Position numbers and translations under genes: made by a program. Source: Galbibacter kalidii (GTDB lineage: Bacteria; Bacteroidota; Bacteroidia; Flavobacteriales; Flavobacteriaceae). Taken from it: a DNA stretch of 64,000 nucleotides. Positions within the stretch are counted from its first letter, which is position 1, and the number at the start of each line of letters is the position of its first letter. This document shows positions 39,161-48,908 of this stretch, one piece after another. Under the pieces are notes generated by a model. The model made no database searches, was not told the DNA's origin, and was given only the letters and a program-made list of their open reading frames with translations. The DNA is taken from NCBI RefSeq assembly GCF_026241135.1, contig NZ_JAPFGA010000006.1, positions 64,369-128,368 of the forward strand. The letters are read 5' to 3'.

Positions 39161-40099
39161 ATGAAAGGACCTTTATTTTATTCAAAAATATTACTCTTCG
39201 GGGAATATGGGATCATCAAGGATTCCAAAGGCTTATCCATTCCGTATAATTTTTATAATGGCGGATTGAAGCTTAGTGACGAGTTGGATACTTCTGCAAA
39301 AAAATCCAACAAAAGTTTAAAACACTTTTCTGCCTATCTCAAAGATTTGCAAACGGAACAACCTGATCTTGTTTCTTTTGATTTGGAGAAACTAGATGCC
39401 GATGTTACCAAAGGAATGTATTTCGACAGCAGTATTCCGCAAGGATATGGTGTGGGGAGTAGCGGTGCTCTTGTAGCAGCTGTTTACGATAAGTACGCTT
39501 TTGATAAAATAACGGTATTGGAAAATTTGACCCGGGAAAAACTCCTGAAACTAAAAGCTATTTTCGGGGCGATGGAGTCCTTTTTCCATGGAAAATCTTC
39601 CGGATTGGATCCGTTGAACAGCTATTTAAGTCTTCCAATACTGATCAATTCCAAAGATAATATAGAACCTACAGGAATTCCTTCACAAACCGTTGACGGA
39701 AAAGGAGCTGTGTTTTTGTTGGATAGCGGAGTGACAGGGGAAACCGCACCTATGATCCAGATCTTTTTGGAGAATATGAAGCACGAAGGTTTTAGAAATA
39801 TGCTGAAAGATCAGTTTATAAAACATACCGATGCTTGTGTGGATGATTTCCTGAAAGGGGATGTGAAATCACTGTTTAAAAACCTGAAACAACTCTCCAA
39901 TACGGTGTTGAACAACTTTAAGCCTATGATTCCGGCACAATTTCATAAACTGTGGAAATACGGGATCGACACCAACGAGTATTATCTAAAACTTTGCGGT
40001 TCTGGTGGTGGAGGTTATATTTTGGGCTTTACCCAAGATATTGAAAAAGCGAGAAAAGCGCTGGAAGGGCACAAATTGGAGGTGGTTTACAACTTCTAA
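39161..40099 (+). CDS. GHMP kinase, probable mevalonate kinase
   Basis: SKILLFGEYGIIKDSKGLSIPY, SIPQGYGVGSSGALVAAVY, KLCGSGGGGYILGF. Confidence 0.9.
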   Translation: MKGPLFYSKILLFGEYGIIKDSKGLSIPYNFYNGGLKLSDELDTSAKKSNKSLKHFSAYLKDLQTEQPDLVSFDLEKLDADVTKGMYFDSSIPQGYGVGSSGALVAAVYDKYAFDKITVLENLTREKLLKLKAIFGAMESFFHGKSSGLDPLNSYLSLPILINSKDNIEPTGIPSQTVDGKGAVFLLDSGVTGETAPMIQIFLENMKHEGFRNMLKDQFIKHTDACVDDFLKGDVKSLFKNLKQLSNTVLNNFKPMIPAQFHKLWKYGIDTNEYYLKLCGSGGGGYILGFTQDIEKARKALEGHKLEVVYNF

Positions 40100-40119
40100 G
40101 AATTTCAAAACCTGCATAT

Positions 40120-41025
40120 ATGTTCAATCGGAAGCAAAAGCTCTTATTCCTTAAGTTGTTAAGTTTGTTTTCGGTAGTTCGTGGTTATAATGTGTTGGTC
40201 ATTGCCTTGGCACAATACCTAACCTCTATCTATATTTTATCTCCCGATACACCATTGTACCAAGTGTTGTTTGATCCTAATCTGTTTGCCATTGTTGTGG
40301 CTTCGGCTATTGCCATTGCGTCAGGTTATATCATCAATAATTTTTATGATGCGGAGAAAGACTTGATCAACAGGCCGACGAAAAGCATGTTGGATAGGTT
40401 AGTCGGACAGCGATTCAAACTATCGGCTTATTTTGTGCTCAATTTCCTGTCGGTTGTTTTTGCCAGTTATGTTTCTTTTCGGGCGGTGATATTCTTTTCG
40501 CTCTATATTTTCGGAATTTGGTTTTATTCACATAAACTGAAAAAAGTAGCGTTTATTGGTAATTTTGTATCAGCAACTCTTGCTATTACACCTTTTTTTG
40601 CCGTTTTTATCTATTATAAGAACTTCGATCCGGTTATTTTTGTCCATGCAACCTTCTTGTTCCTCATCATTCTTATCCGTGAAAAGGTAAAAGACCTGGA
40701 AAATATGAAAGGCGATATGGCGCAAAATTACAAGACCATTCCGGTGGTTTACGGAGAGCGTGTATCGAAGATCGTTATTACTGTATTGACTGCACTAACA
40801 TTGATTCCGGCCTATTTGTTGATCACTAGATTTGAAATTGGATATATGCATATTTTCTTTTATGGATGTATATTCCTCTTGTTGATCTTTGTGATTCTTC
40901 TATGGCGTTCGTCGGTCAAAATGCATTATCTGTTACTTCACAATATTTTGAAGTTCATTATAGTCTCCGGGGTTTTCAGTATTTTACTGATTGATGTAGA
41001 TTTGGTATTGAACAGGATTTTTTAG
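40120..41025 (+). CDS. UbiA-family prenyltransferase
   Basis: IINNFYDAEKDLINRPTKSM, multiple TM helices, LIREKVKDLENMKGDMAQNYKTIPVVYG. Confidence 0.92.
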   Translation: MFNRKQKLLFLKLLSLFSVVRGYNVLVIALAQYLTSIYILSPDTPLYQVLFDPNLFAIVVASAIAIASGYIINNFYDAEKDLINRPTKSMLDRLVGQRFKLSAYFVLNFLSVVFASYVSFRAVIFFSLYIFGIWFYSHKLKKVAFIGNFVSATLAITPFFAVFIYYKNFDPVIFVHATFLFLIILIREKVKDLENMKGDMAQNYKTIPVVYGERVSKIVITVLTALTLIPAYLLITRFEIGYMHIFFYGCIFLLLIFVILLWRSSVKMHYLLLHNILKFIIVSGVFSILLIDVDLVLNRIF

Positions 41026-41126
41026 ATAATCCTCCAAAGGAGAAAATTGAATTGAACTTTGCTGATTGGAGTTGACCGGTTTTTTTTAATCCAAATCCCA
41101 ATTTCGGTAACCTGTCATCGATCAAA

Positions 41127-41280
41127 ACTTCTAACTTCCCACTTCATGCTTCCGTCATCGGTCATCCGTCTTCAAACTCTATTGTACATCCCTTAATCAG
41201 GCTGACCGTTTTTCAAAATTCCTAATTTCGTATTTCTAATCTTGTATTTCAAATTTCACACTTTATTCATCTATCTTTGC
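41127..41280 (+). repeat. Heptad (7-bp periodic) degenerate array ending in -7 box TATCTTTG
   Basis: ACTTCTA ACTTCCC ACTTCAT GCTTCCG TCATCGG TCATCCG TCTTCAA ... ATTCCTA ATTTCGT ATTTCTA ATCTTGT ATTTCAA ATTTCAC ACTTTAT TCATCTA TCTTTGC. Confidence 0.75.
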
Positions 41281-41293
41281 AAAAAAGATTTTT

Positions 41294-42166
41294 ATGAGTA
41301 GAGAGGATAAGTCTAAAAAGGGAAAAAGTTATGGTAGACAAGGAGGCGGCAGCAAAAAAGTATCGGGTAGACAGGGAGGAAAGATGAAAGGGGAAAGTTA
41401 CGGACGTGGATATTCCCCCAGCCGAAAACCGACTCCCAAAAAAAATCAATTGGCACCAGACGAAATACGACTCAATAAATATATATCAAATAGTGGGGTT
41501 TGTTCAAGAAGGGATGCCGATATTTATATAGCTTCGGGAAATGTGACCGTTAATGGAAAAGTAGTGACAGAAATGGGCTATAAAGTGAAACTGACCGATG
41601 AGGTAAAGTTTGACGGGCGCAAAATCAATCCTGAAAAAAAGGAATACATATTGCTGAACAAACCCAAAGGTTTTATCACCACCACAAACGATGAAAAAGG
41701 AAGACGTACTGTGATGGATTTGGTGAAGAATGCTACCAAAAGCAACATAGTGCCTGTTGGGCGATTGGACCGGAATACCATCGGACTCTTGCTGTTTACC
41801 AACGACGGCGACTTGGCTAAAAAGCTTACACATCCTAAACACGGGGTTCGAAAAATCTATCATGTGGCTTTGGATAAAAACTTTAAGGGCGAAGATTTGC
41901 TTAAGGTAAAAGAAGGTTTAAGACTTGAAGATGGAGAGATCAAGGTGGATGAAATTTCCTTTATCGATGGCGGAAAGAAAAATGAAGTGGGTGTGAAAAT
42001 ACACAGCGGACGCAACCGTATCGTAAGACGTATTTTTCAACATCTGGACTATGAAGTGGTGAAGTTGGATCGTGTTGTCTTTGCCGGACTGACAAAAAAA
42101 GACCTTCCACGAGGGACTTGGAGACATTTGACAAAACAGGAGGTCATCAATCTAAGGATGCTTTAA
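41294..42166 (+). CDS. RluB/RluF-type pseudouridine synthase
   Basis: S4 domain IRLNKYISNSGVCSRRDADIYIASGNVTVNG, VGRLDRNTIGLLLFTNDGDLAKKLTHP. Confidence 0.95.
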   Translation: MSREDKSKKGKSYGRQGGGSKKVSGRQGGKMKGESYGRGYSPSRKPTPKKNQLAPDEIRLNKYISNSGVCSRRDADIYIASGNVTVNGKVVTEMGYKVKLTDEVKFDGRKINPEKKEYILLNKPKGFITTTNDEKGRRTVMDLVKNATKSNIVPVGRLDRNTIGLLLFTNDGDLAKKLTHPKHGVRKIYHVALDKNFKGEDLLKVKEGLRLEDGEIKVDEISFIDGGKKNEVGVKIHSGRNRIVRRIFQHLDYEVVKLDRVVFAGLTKKDLPRGTWRHLTKQEVINLRML

Positions 42167-42175
42167 CCAAAAAAA

Positions 42176-42201
42176 CTCCTTGGGACTTGCTCCAAGGTTT
42201 T
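42176..42201 (+). terminator. Intrinsic terminator after rluB-like gene
   Basis: CCTTGGgacttgctCCAAGGttttt. Confidence 0.7.
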
Positions 42202-42208
42202 TCGTTTT

Positions 42209-43591
42209 TTACCTCTTCCGCCTTGGGCGGATCGAAACTGTTCGGATGAGGAAAGGTTTTTTCAGAATAACTTCTCTAATAAAGCAGAAGTATACAACAA
42301 GGTATTCCAGGGCGATAAGCCAAAGGTTTTCGTTGAAGTTTTCCCGGGCATAGGCATGATAACTAATCATGATCACCAGACTCCATACCACCGGGAACCT
42401 GTATGGGGTGAACACACATAAAACAAGTGGAGTGGCAATGTACCACGGATGAACGGTAGTGGACAGGAACAAATAAAAAGAACAGGTTATTAGCATTGAG
42501 ATGATCAGGGTTTGTGGCGTGCTGTTCTTTTTGAAAAAGGATAAATAGAGAACAATCAATACTACGGAAATAGCCAAAACGATTCCGGTCGATTGAATGA
42601 TGTTATAGCCCTTTATCAAGAACCCGACTTCCCTGATGATATAATAAATCCCCGCATTGAATTCGAATTTCTGAAACCACAATCCGATGCTTTTCCCGAA
42701 ATTGGAAATCAGATTGTCGGACATGAAAGGAAGGAATGAAATCACAAATCCGATAATGACGATAGCATAAAAAGCGATAAGTTTCAACAGGCTTGTTTTT
42801 TGATCTTTTTTAAAGAACCAATAAACCAGCAGGGGTAAAAAGATAAGTGGAATCAGTTTTACGGAAATGGAAATGGAGAGCAAAAATGCTGCAAGTACCC
42901 ATTTCTTCCGAAGTAAAAAATAAAGAGCAGCTACCAAGAAGAAAAGCATCACCCCTTCAAAATGAAGATTTCCACATAGCTCGATAATGATAAACGGATT
43001 CAAAAAATACCAAAATATCTGATGTGTAGGAAGTTTGAGTAAGTTCAATACCTTTCTTCCGAAGTAAAGTATCCCTAGATCAGCAGCAATCATAAAAACA
43101 CGTAGCACAATTGTAGTGCCCAGAATACTTTTACCTCCTAAGAGTGCAGCCAAAGCAAAAAACAGTTGATGTACGGGGGGATAATTGCTGTAATTGCCAG
43201 CGCTTAAACTCCCCATTCCGTCCAACAGAGCCTTGTAATTTTCCATTGGGATCATTTCAGAATTAAAAAGTTGTTGGGGAGTAAATTCGTATGGGTTTAT
43301 TCCTTCCAGAATCATTCTACCATCCCAGATAAAACGATAAAAATCCTGTGATAAGTTTGGGGCAGCCACAATAAATACTAATCTGAAAAGAATTCCTGTA
43401 AGCAAAAGGAATTTAAAATTCCCCTTCTCCATTTGAAGGGTTTTGTAAAAGAAATAGAACAGCACGGCGTATAAACCGAAAAGTTTCACGGTGTCGGATC
43501 TTTCCAAATCATAAGCAAAACTGAAATAGAAAAGTAAGGCTGAAAGGGTGAAAATTATCGGGTACTTGTGCGCGCTCCAATAATCAAGCAT
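42209..43591 (-). CDS. Polytopic membrane mannosyltransferase-like GT (DUF2029/GT87-like)
   Basis: Many TM helices, DFYRFIWDGRMILEGINPYEFTP. Confidence 0.8.
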   Translation of the reverse strand: MLDYWSAHKYPIIFTLSALLFYFSFAYDLERSDTVKLFGLYAVLFYFFYKTLQMEKGNFKFLLLTGILFRLVFIVAAPNLSQDFYRFIWDGRMILEGINPYEFTPQQLFNSEMIPMENYKALLDGMGSLSAGNYSNYPPVHQLFFALAALLGGKSILGTTIVLRVFMIAADLGILYFGRKVLNLLKLPTHQIFWYFLNPFIIIELCGNLHFEGVMLFFLVAALYFLLRKKWVLAAFLLSISISVKLIPLIFLPLLVYWFFKKDQKTSLLKLIAFYAIVIIGFVISFLPFMSDNLISNFGKSIGLWFQKFEFNAGIYYIIREVGFLIKGYNIIQSTGIVLAISVVLIVLYLSFFKKNSTPQTLIISMLITCSFYLFLSTTVHPWYIATPLVLCVFTPYRFPVVWSLVIMISYHAYARENFNENLWLIALEYLVVYFCFIREVILKKPFLIRTVSIRPRRKR

Positions 43592-45077
43592 AAGATGTTC
43601 TTGAGGTTATGGAATGAAAAAATACAAAACCAAAGCCCAAGCACAAAATTAAATGGAAAGGGAAGAAGCTGAAATCGTTAAAATGAAAGGCGCTGAACAT
43701 TCCGAATAGAAAATAAAGGAGCAGTATTCCTTCGGGGATAAGACTTTTTGAAATCCCGTTGGAGAGGTACTTGTTGCTTTTCCAAGAATCAGATATGTTT
43801 TTGATATTGAACTTTGGGGTTCTTACAAATCCGCTGCGTTTTCCCAAATGTCCTTGAATAACCGCAACGCTATTGTGCAATGTAAAACCGAGGACAATGG
43901 TGAAAAAAGCGATAAATACCCTGGTGTATGAAAAAATTCCCGTCCAACCTTCATTTTTCAAGTTTTTGTAGGTAAACCAATAGCAGATATACAAAATTAG
44001 GGTGCTGGCGATAAAGATGCCTGTGAAATCGAATATCCATGCCGGAATAAAATCCAATTGTCTGATAAACAACACAGGAACACTTAAAAAAGCAATGAGA
44101 AACGCACATAAGAACATACTACTGTTCAAAAGGTGGATAAAACCGTGGATTTTTGTTTTCAGTGGAAGCTTGTCAGCTTTCAATAGCTTGCTTACGGTTT
44201 TTCTGAAGTTTTCGGCACCCCCTTTATTCCATCTGAATTGTTGTGTTCTCGCAGCACTGATAACTACCGGAAGCTCTGCCGGGGTTTCCACATCTTCCAG
44301 ATATTTGAATTTCCAGTTTTTCAGCTGAGCCCTATAGCTCAGGTCGAGGTCTTCGGTCAGGGTATCCGCTTCCCAATTCCCGGCATCAACGATACATTCT
44401 TTACGCCATATCCCTGCGGTACCGTTAAAATTGATAAAATGTCCTTTGGCATTTCTTCCCACCTGTTCGATAGTAAAATGGGCATCCAAAGCAAAAGCCT
44501 GAATCTCTGTGAGTAACGAGTAATTCCTGTTGAGGTGTCCCCATCGGGTCTGTACAACCCCGATCTCAGGGTCTTTAAAATAGGGAACTGTTTTTTTAAG
44601 CCAGTCTTTTTCCGGGAGGAAATCAGCATCAAAAATAGCGATAAAGTCGCCTTTGGCAGCCTTTAGGCCTTCTTTTAACGCACCCGCTTTAAAGCCTTCA
44701 CGATTATTTCTTCTGATGTGTTTTATATCGAAACCGAGTTGCTGTAATGCTTCGATCTTTTTTATTGTTTTTTCAACGGATTCCTCAGTAGAATCGTCCA
44801 AAACCTGAATTTCCAGTTTTTGCGATGGATATTCCAGTTTTACAATATTGTCGAGCAGTCTTTCAATCACATAATCTTCGTTGTAGACGGGTAGTTGAAC
44901 GGTGATGTTTGGAATTTCCGAAGCATTCAGGGAATTGAATTTAGGAGCCGGCGATTCATTTTTCTTAAAGTGCAGGTAATTAACGAGTAGATTCAGCTGT
45001 GTTAAACTGTAAATCAGAATAAACACCAAAGCAAAGATGTAAATACCGAGGATGCTGTATGAAACGATCTCGATCAT
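43584..45077 (-). CDS. GT2 processive-type glycosyltransferase
   Basis: VTVQLPVYNED, VLDDSTEE, DADFLPEKDWL, QFRWNKGGAENF. Confidence 0.92.
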   Translation of the reverse strand: MIEIVSYSILGIYIFALVFILIYSLTQLNLLVNYLHFKKNESPAPKFNSLNASEIPNITVQLPVYNEDYVIERLLDNIVKLEYPSQKLEIQVLDDSTEESVEKTIKKIEALQQLGFDIKHIRRNNREGFKAGALKEGLKAAKGDFIAIFDADFLPEKDWLKKTVPYFKDPEIGVVQTRWGHLNRNYSLLTEIQAFALDAHFTIEQVGRNAKGHFINFNGTAGIWRKECIVDAGNWEADTLTEDLDLSYRAQLKNWKFKYLEDVETPAELPVVISAARTQQFRWNKGGAENFRKTVSKLLKADKLPLKTKIHGFIHLLNSSMFLCAFLIAFLSVPVLFIRQLDFIPAWIFDFTGIFIASTLILYICYWFTYKNLKNEGWTGIFSYTRVFIAFFTIVLGFTLHNSVAVIQGHLGKRSGFVRTPKFNIKNISDSWKSNKYLSNGISKSLIPEGILLLYFLFGMFSAFHFNDFSFFPFHLILCLGFGFVFFHSITSRTSYA

Positions 45078-45763
45078 TTGAAACTATATTTAAAAATCCA
45101 ACCCAATATTTTGATTCCTGCCATAATGGTTCCTTTTACGGTTCCTGAAACTTTTGAAACACCTATTCTGTTTCTGTATTTTACGGGCACTTCCACATAT
45201 TTCAACCCTTTTTTGATGGCTTTTAATTGCATTTCTACCGTCCATCCATAGGTTTCGTCTTCCATTTCCAAGCTTAAAAGCTTTTTGTATTTGATCGCCC
45301 TGAAGGGTCCAAGGTCGGTAAAATTTGCTTTAAAGAAAAGCCGCATCAATGTGGTGGCCAACCAATTCCCGAAAACTTGCTGTGGTGTCATCGAATTTTT
45401 AGCCCTCAAAACTTTTGTCCTAGCTCCGATAACCAGATCGACATCATCTTCAAGAATAGGAGCTACCAATTTGGGGAGCTCCTCCGGATAATCGGAATAA
45501 TCACCATCCAAAAAAACAACAACTTCAGGCCTCTTGTCTTGGTCGGCTATATATTCCATTCCTTTCAGGCAGGCATAGCCATATCCTTTTCTGTGTTCGT
45601 TTAAAACCGTTGCTCCGGCTTGTTTTGCCACTTTTTCAGTCTTATCCGTCGAACGGTTGTTGACGACAATCACCTCATCGACCATTTCCGGAATATCACG
45701 AATTACAGAAGTAATGGAAGCCTCTTCGTTATAAGCCGGAATGATTACTTTGATGCTTGTCAT
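45074..45763 (-). CDS. GT2 glycosyltransferase (DPM/DPG-synthase-like)
   Basis: IKVIIPAYNEEASITSVIRDIP, VNNRSTDKT, VVFLDGDYSDYPEE. Confidence 0.92.
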   Translation of the reverse strand: MTSIKVIIPAYNEEASITSVIRDIPEMVDEVIVVNNRSTDKTEKVAKQAGATVLNEHRKGYGYACLKGMEYIADQDKRPEVVVFLDGDYSDYPEELPKLVAPILEDDVDLVIGARTKVLRAKNSMTPQQVFGNWLATTLMRLFFKANFTDLGPFRAIKYKKLLSLEMEDETYGWTVEMQLKAIKKGLKYVEVPVKYRNRIGVSKVSGTVKGTIMAGIKILGWIFKYSFK

Positions 45764-47361
45764 TTTTCGGTATCAGATGATGAACTCAAGGACAACAAAT
45801 CTACATCATTTCCAAGAAGAACCTCCTTAGTGTTGATGCGTCCTTTTTGCGGGCCGTTTTCAAGTTTTAAGACACCACGCGGACAAACAGCAGAGCAGAT
45901 ACCACAACCTACACAAGAAGCCCTCACGATATTTTCTCCTCTTTGGGCGTAGGCTCTTACATCAATTCCCATTTCGCAATAGGTAGAACAATTTCCGCAG
46001 GAAATACATTGTCCGCCATTGGTCGTGATCCTGAATTTTGAAAAAAGGCGTTGTTGTAACCCTAAAATAGCAGCCATGGGACAACCAAAACGACACCACA
46101 CCCTGCTACCGAAAATGGGATAGAATCCGGTACCGACAACTCCCGCAAAAATTGAACCGATCAAAAAGGCATAAGTACTTCGCAACGTTTCCGGACCGAA
46201 GATGAAAATATTGTTTCCGCTGAAGTAATGAATACTGATAAGCCCAAGAATGATTGCCGTAAAACCAATAGCACCATAACGGGCATCTTTTTCCAGTTCG
46301 TGACGTTTAAAGATCCATATAACGGCAAACAATAGCCCGATCAATACAGCAACACCAATCAAAAAGGTGTCTTTGTTCAGCCAGTATTTATCAGCGTCAT
46401 AACTTAAATAACTGTGGACAACGGCTGTGGTCATCAAGACAGAAAATACGAGGACAATGTGTACCATCCAGCGTTCCAATTTCCAAGCGGATAATCTTTT
46501 ATCTGATAAATGCCTGAAAGGATCTCCTGCGGTTTCGGCTAGGCCTCCGCAGCCACAAACCCAAGAGCAGTACCACCGCTTTCCGTATTTATAGGTCAGT
46601 ATTGGGGTGATAATCAAGATAGAAGCGACACCAAAAATCAAAAGTGCTATGCCAATATTTCCTGAGCTTATAAAATCGTCAACGCGGTATTGGTCAAAAT
46701 TGTAATAGTTGAGCGGCCAAATGTTTTTTAGGTCGTAATAAGGAAGTGAAAACGAATCGGAGTTCATGCGCGCCATCAATTCAGGAATGATAAAGGCGAA
46801 TGACAATTGAAAGAACATCACACTGAATGTCCGCAACACTTCATAACGGTTGTTTCTGTATTTCCAGAGGAATTTAATACCAAAAGCAAGAATGGCCACC
46901 GTGTAGAGCGTTCCATAAACAAACCACTGACTGGCTGGGTTACCGTTTAGAAACCGACTCAGAGGATCGAATAAAGCGACGAGTCCAGTGTTTTTATCAG
47001 TATTGAGTCCGAGATATTGCGGATAAAAATAGAGAACGATATAAAATCCGGTAATCGCAATTCCCGTTATCCAAGCAATAAGGCCTTTGGAAGTCATGGG
47101 TTTTAGCCAAACCCCGTCGTTTTTAATCCCAGCGGGTTGTGAAGTGTATAAACCATAAGAAAAAAGAGATATTCCAAGGGTGATCGAAATTAAAGAAACC
47201 GTAAGCCAAAGCGTTTTGTTGGGGAAATTAACATTGAAAATTGCCAACAAAAGAATACCAAGTCCAAACATCCCGACAAGAACCCCGATTTTTTGCCAAG
47301 TAGACAAAGCCACAGGAGGTTCTCCGGATAATGACATATTGTGTTGTATGGAAGTATTCAT
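45760..47361 (-). CDS. Polytopic membrane 4Fe-4S protein (NosR/CcoG-like)
   Basis: CISCGNCSTYCEMG, CVGCGICSAVCPRG, WCRFGCPMAAILG, WCSWVCGCGGLAETAGDP, multiple TM. Confidence 0.9.
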   Translation of the reverse strand: MNTSIQHNMSLSGEPPVALSTWQKIGVLVGMFGLGILLLAIFNVNFPNKTLWLTVSLISITLGISLFSYGLYTSQPAGIKNDGVWLKPMTSKGLIAWITGIAITGFYIVLYFYPQYLGLNTDKNTGLVALFDPLSRFLNGNPASQWFVYGTLYTVAILAFGIKFLWKYRNNRYEVLRTFSVMFFQLSFAFIIPELMARMNSDSFSLPYYDLKNIWPLNYYNFDQYRVDDFISSGNIGIALLIFGVASILIITPILTYKYGKRWYCSWVCGCGGLAETAGDPFRHLSDKRLSAWKLERWMVHIVLVFSVLMTTAVVHSYLSYDADKYWLNKDTFLIGVAVLIGLLFAVIWIFKRHELEKDARYGAIGFTAIILGLISIHYFSGNNIFIFGPETLRSTYAFLIGSIFAGVVGTGFYPIFGSRVWCRFGCPMAAILGLQQRLFSKFRITTNGGQCISCGNCSTYCEMGIDVRAYAQRGENIVRASCVGCGICSAVCPRGVLKLENGPQKGRINTKEVLLGNDVDLLSLSSSSDTEK

Positions 47362-47367
47362 AGGATT

Positions 47368-48663
47368 TTATACAGTTTGTAAGGGTTGTTTATATGAATT
47401 CTTTATCGCCTTATGATGTTGCTTATAAAACTCAGGATCAAAATTGGCCTGATGGAAATTTTCAATAACAAAATCGATGCTTTTTTCTTCGGATAACCAA
47501 CGGTCGATAACCTCATGACATATACGGATACCAAGACTATTGATGCCCAAAATGGCCCTGGAGTTTTTATGATAAGCTATCCGAATACATTTTTCTTCTG
47601 TGGAGTGTTCCCAGTAAAAATGCAGTTCATCATCTTTAGGTTTTGGCCACACCCAACCGTAGGTTTGGTATTCAATATCAAAGAATTTAGCAGAATTGAA
47701 CCAATGCCCGGGTTGATAAGCCATTTTATTTCCGCAGAGGGTCTGTGCCACAGTTTCGCCCATCATCCGTCCGGTGTACCATACCGCTTCCACGGGTCTT
47801 CTCAAACCGGTGGGCTCTGTTTGTTCAGCACAATCGCCTATGGCATAAATCCCCGGAATGTTGGTTTCCAGATATCGGTTTACTTTTACGCCTTTCCCCA
47901 ATTCGATTCCTGAATTTTTTAAAAAATCGATATTTGGAGAAACACCGGCGGTAAGTCCGACAAAATCACAAGGAATTTCTTCATCTTCGGAAGTGATTAC
48001 AGCTCTGGCTCTTCCGTTTTCATCAGCTTTGATTTCCTTCAATTCGGTGGAGAGTCTCAAATCCACATGATGTTTTCTGATGTGTTTATTGATGGTTTCT
48101 GATTCGTCATCAGGTAAGACATTATTCCAAAACGAATCTTCCCTCACCAAAAAAGTAACAGGAATGTCCCTCGTACGAAGCATTTCTGCCAGTTCAATAC
48201 CGATAAGTCCGCCACCGACAATAATAGCTCTTTTGCAAAGCTTGTTGTTGGGCGCATTGGTTTCCAGCAGTTCCAGATCTTGTTTTGAGTACAATCCCTG
48301 TACCCTTTCCAGATCCTGTCCGGGCCATCCAAATTTATTGGGTTTAGAACCTGAGGCAATAATGAGTTCGTCATAATTCAATGTAGAATGATCACTAAAA
48401 ACGAGTTTATTTTCTTTGGGAACCACTTTAGAAACATAACCTTTTTTGAGTTCGATCCGGTTCTTTTCCCAAAACCAATTTTCATAAGGTTGTGTGTGTT
48501 CAAACTTCTGATGTCCCATATAGACATACATCAGTGCCGTTCTGGAAAAAAAGTATTCCGATTCGGCGGAGATTACAGTGATCTTATGATCGCTCCATTT
48601 CCGAATATGCCTGGCAGCTGTGATGCCGGAAATTCCGTTCCCTATAATCGCAATGTGTTTCAT
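47368..48663 (-). CDS. FAD/NAD(P)-dependent pyridine-nucleotide-disulfide-type oxidoreductase
   Basis: IAIIGNGISGITAARHIRK, AIIVGGGLIGIELAEMLR, GIYAIGDCAEQ; start adjusted to MKHIAIIG. Confidence 0.92.
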   Translation of the reverse strand: MKHIAIIGNGISGITAARHIRKWSDHKITVISAESEYFFSRTALMYVYMGHQKFEHTQPYENWFWEKNRIELKKGYVSKVVPKENKLVFSDHSTLNYDELIIASGSKPNKFGWPGQDLERVQGLYSKQDLELLETNAPNNKLCKRAIIVGGGLIGIELAEMLRTRDIPVTFLVREDSFWNNVLPDDESETINKHIRKHHVDLRLSTELKEIKADENGRARAVITSEDEEIPCDFVGLTAGVSPNIDFLKNSGIELGKGVKVNRYLETNIPGIYAIGDCAEQTEPTGLRRPVEAVWYTGRMMGETVAQTLCGNKMAYQPGHWFNSAKFFDIEYQTYGWVWPKPKDDELHFYWEHSTEEKCIRIAYHKNSRAILGINSLGIRICHEVIDRWLSEEKSIDFVIENFHQANFDPEFYKQHHKAIKNSYKQPLQTV

Positions 48664-48758
48664 TTTTACCGACTTGAACAATCAACATAAACAAGATAAG
48701 AACTTAATATGGGATAGCCGTTTTATAGCGGATAAAATTATGTGAATTGGTATGGAGG

Positions 48759-48880
48759 ATGTCTAAAAAGACTGTTTTTACACAAATGTCAGTCTGAGCT
48801 TGTCGAAGACGATTTGGTTTTCAACACATTACACTTCGACAAGCTCAGTGTGACAAAGGTTTTTAAGTCTTTTTAGACAT
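48759..48880 (-). repeat. Nested double-hairpin repeat element (same family as 16323-16459)
   Basis: Outer ATGTCTAAAAAGACT/AGTCTTTTTAGACAT; inner AGTCTGAGCTTGTCGAAG/CTTCGACAAGCTCAGTGTGAC. Confidence 0.85.
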
Positions 48881-48908
48881 TCTCTCTTTTCATCTACAGG
48901 TCAGAACT

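Noticed and set aside
41127-41280. CRISPR array
   Set aside because: Units are 7 bp and degenerate without spacers; no cas genes in window
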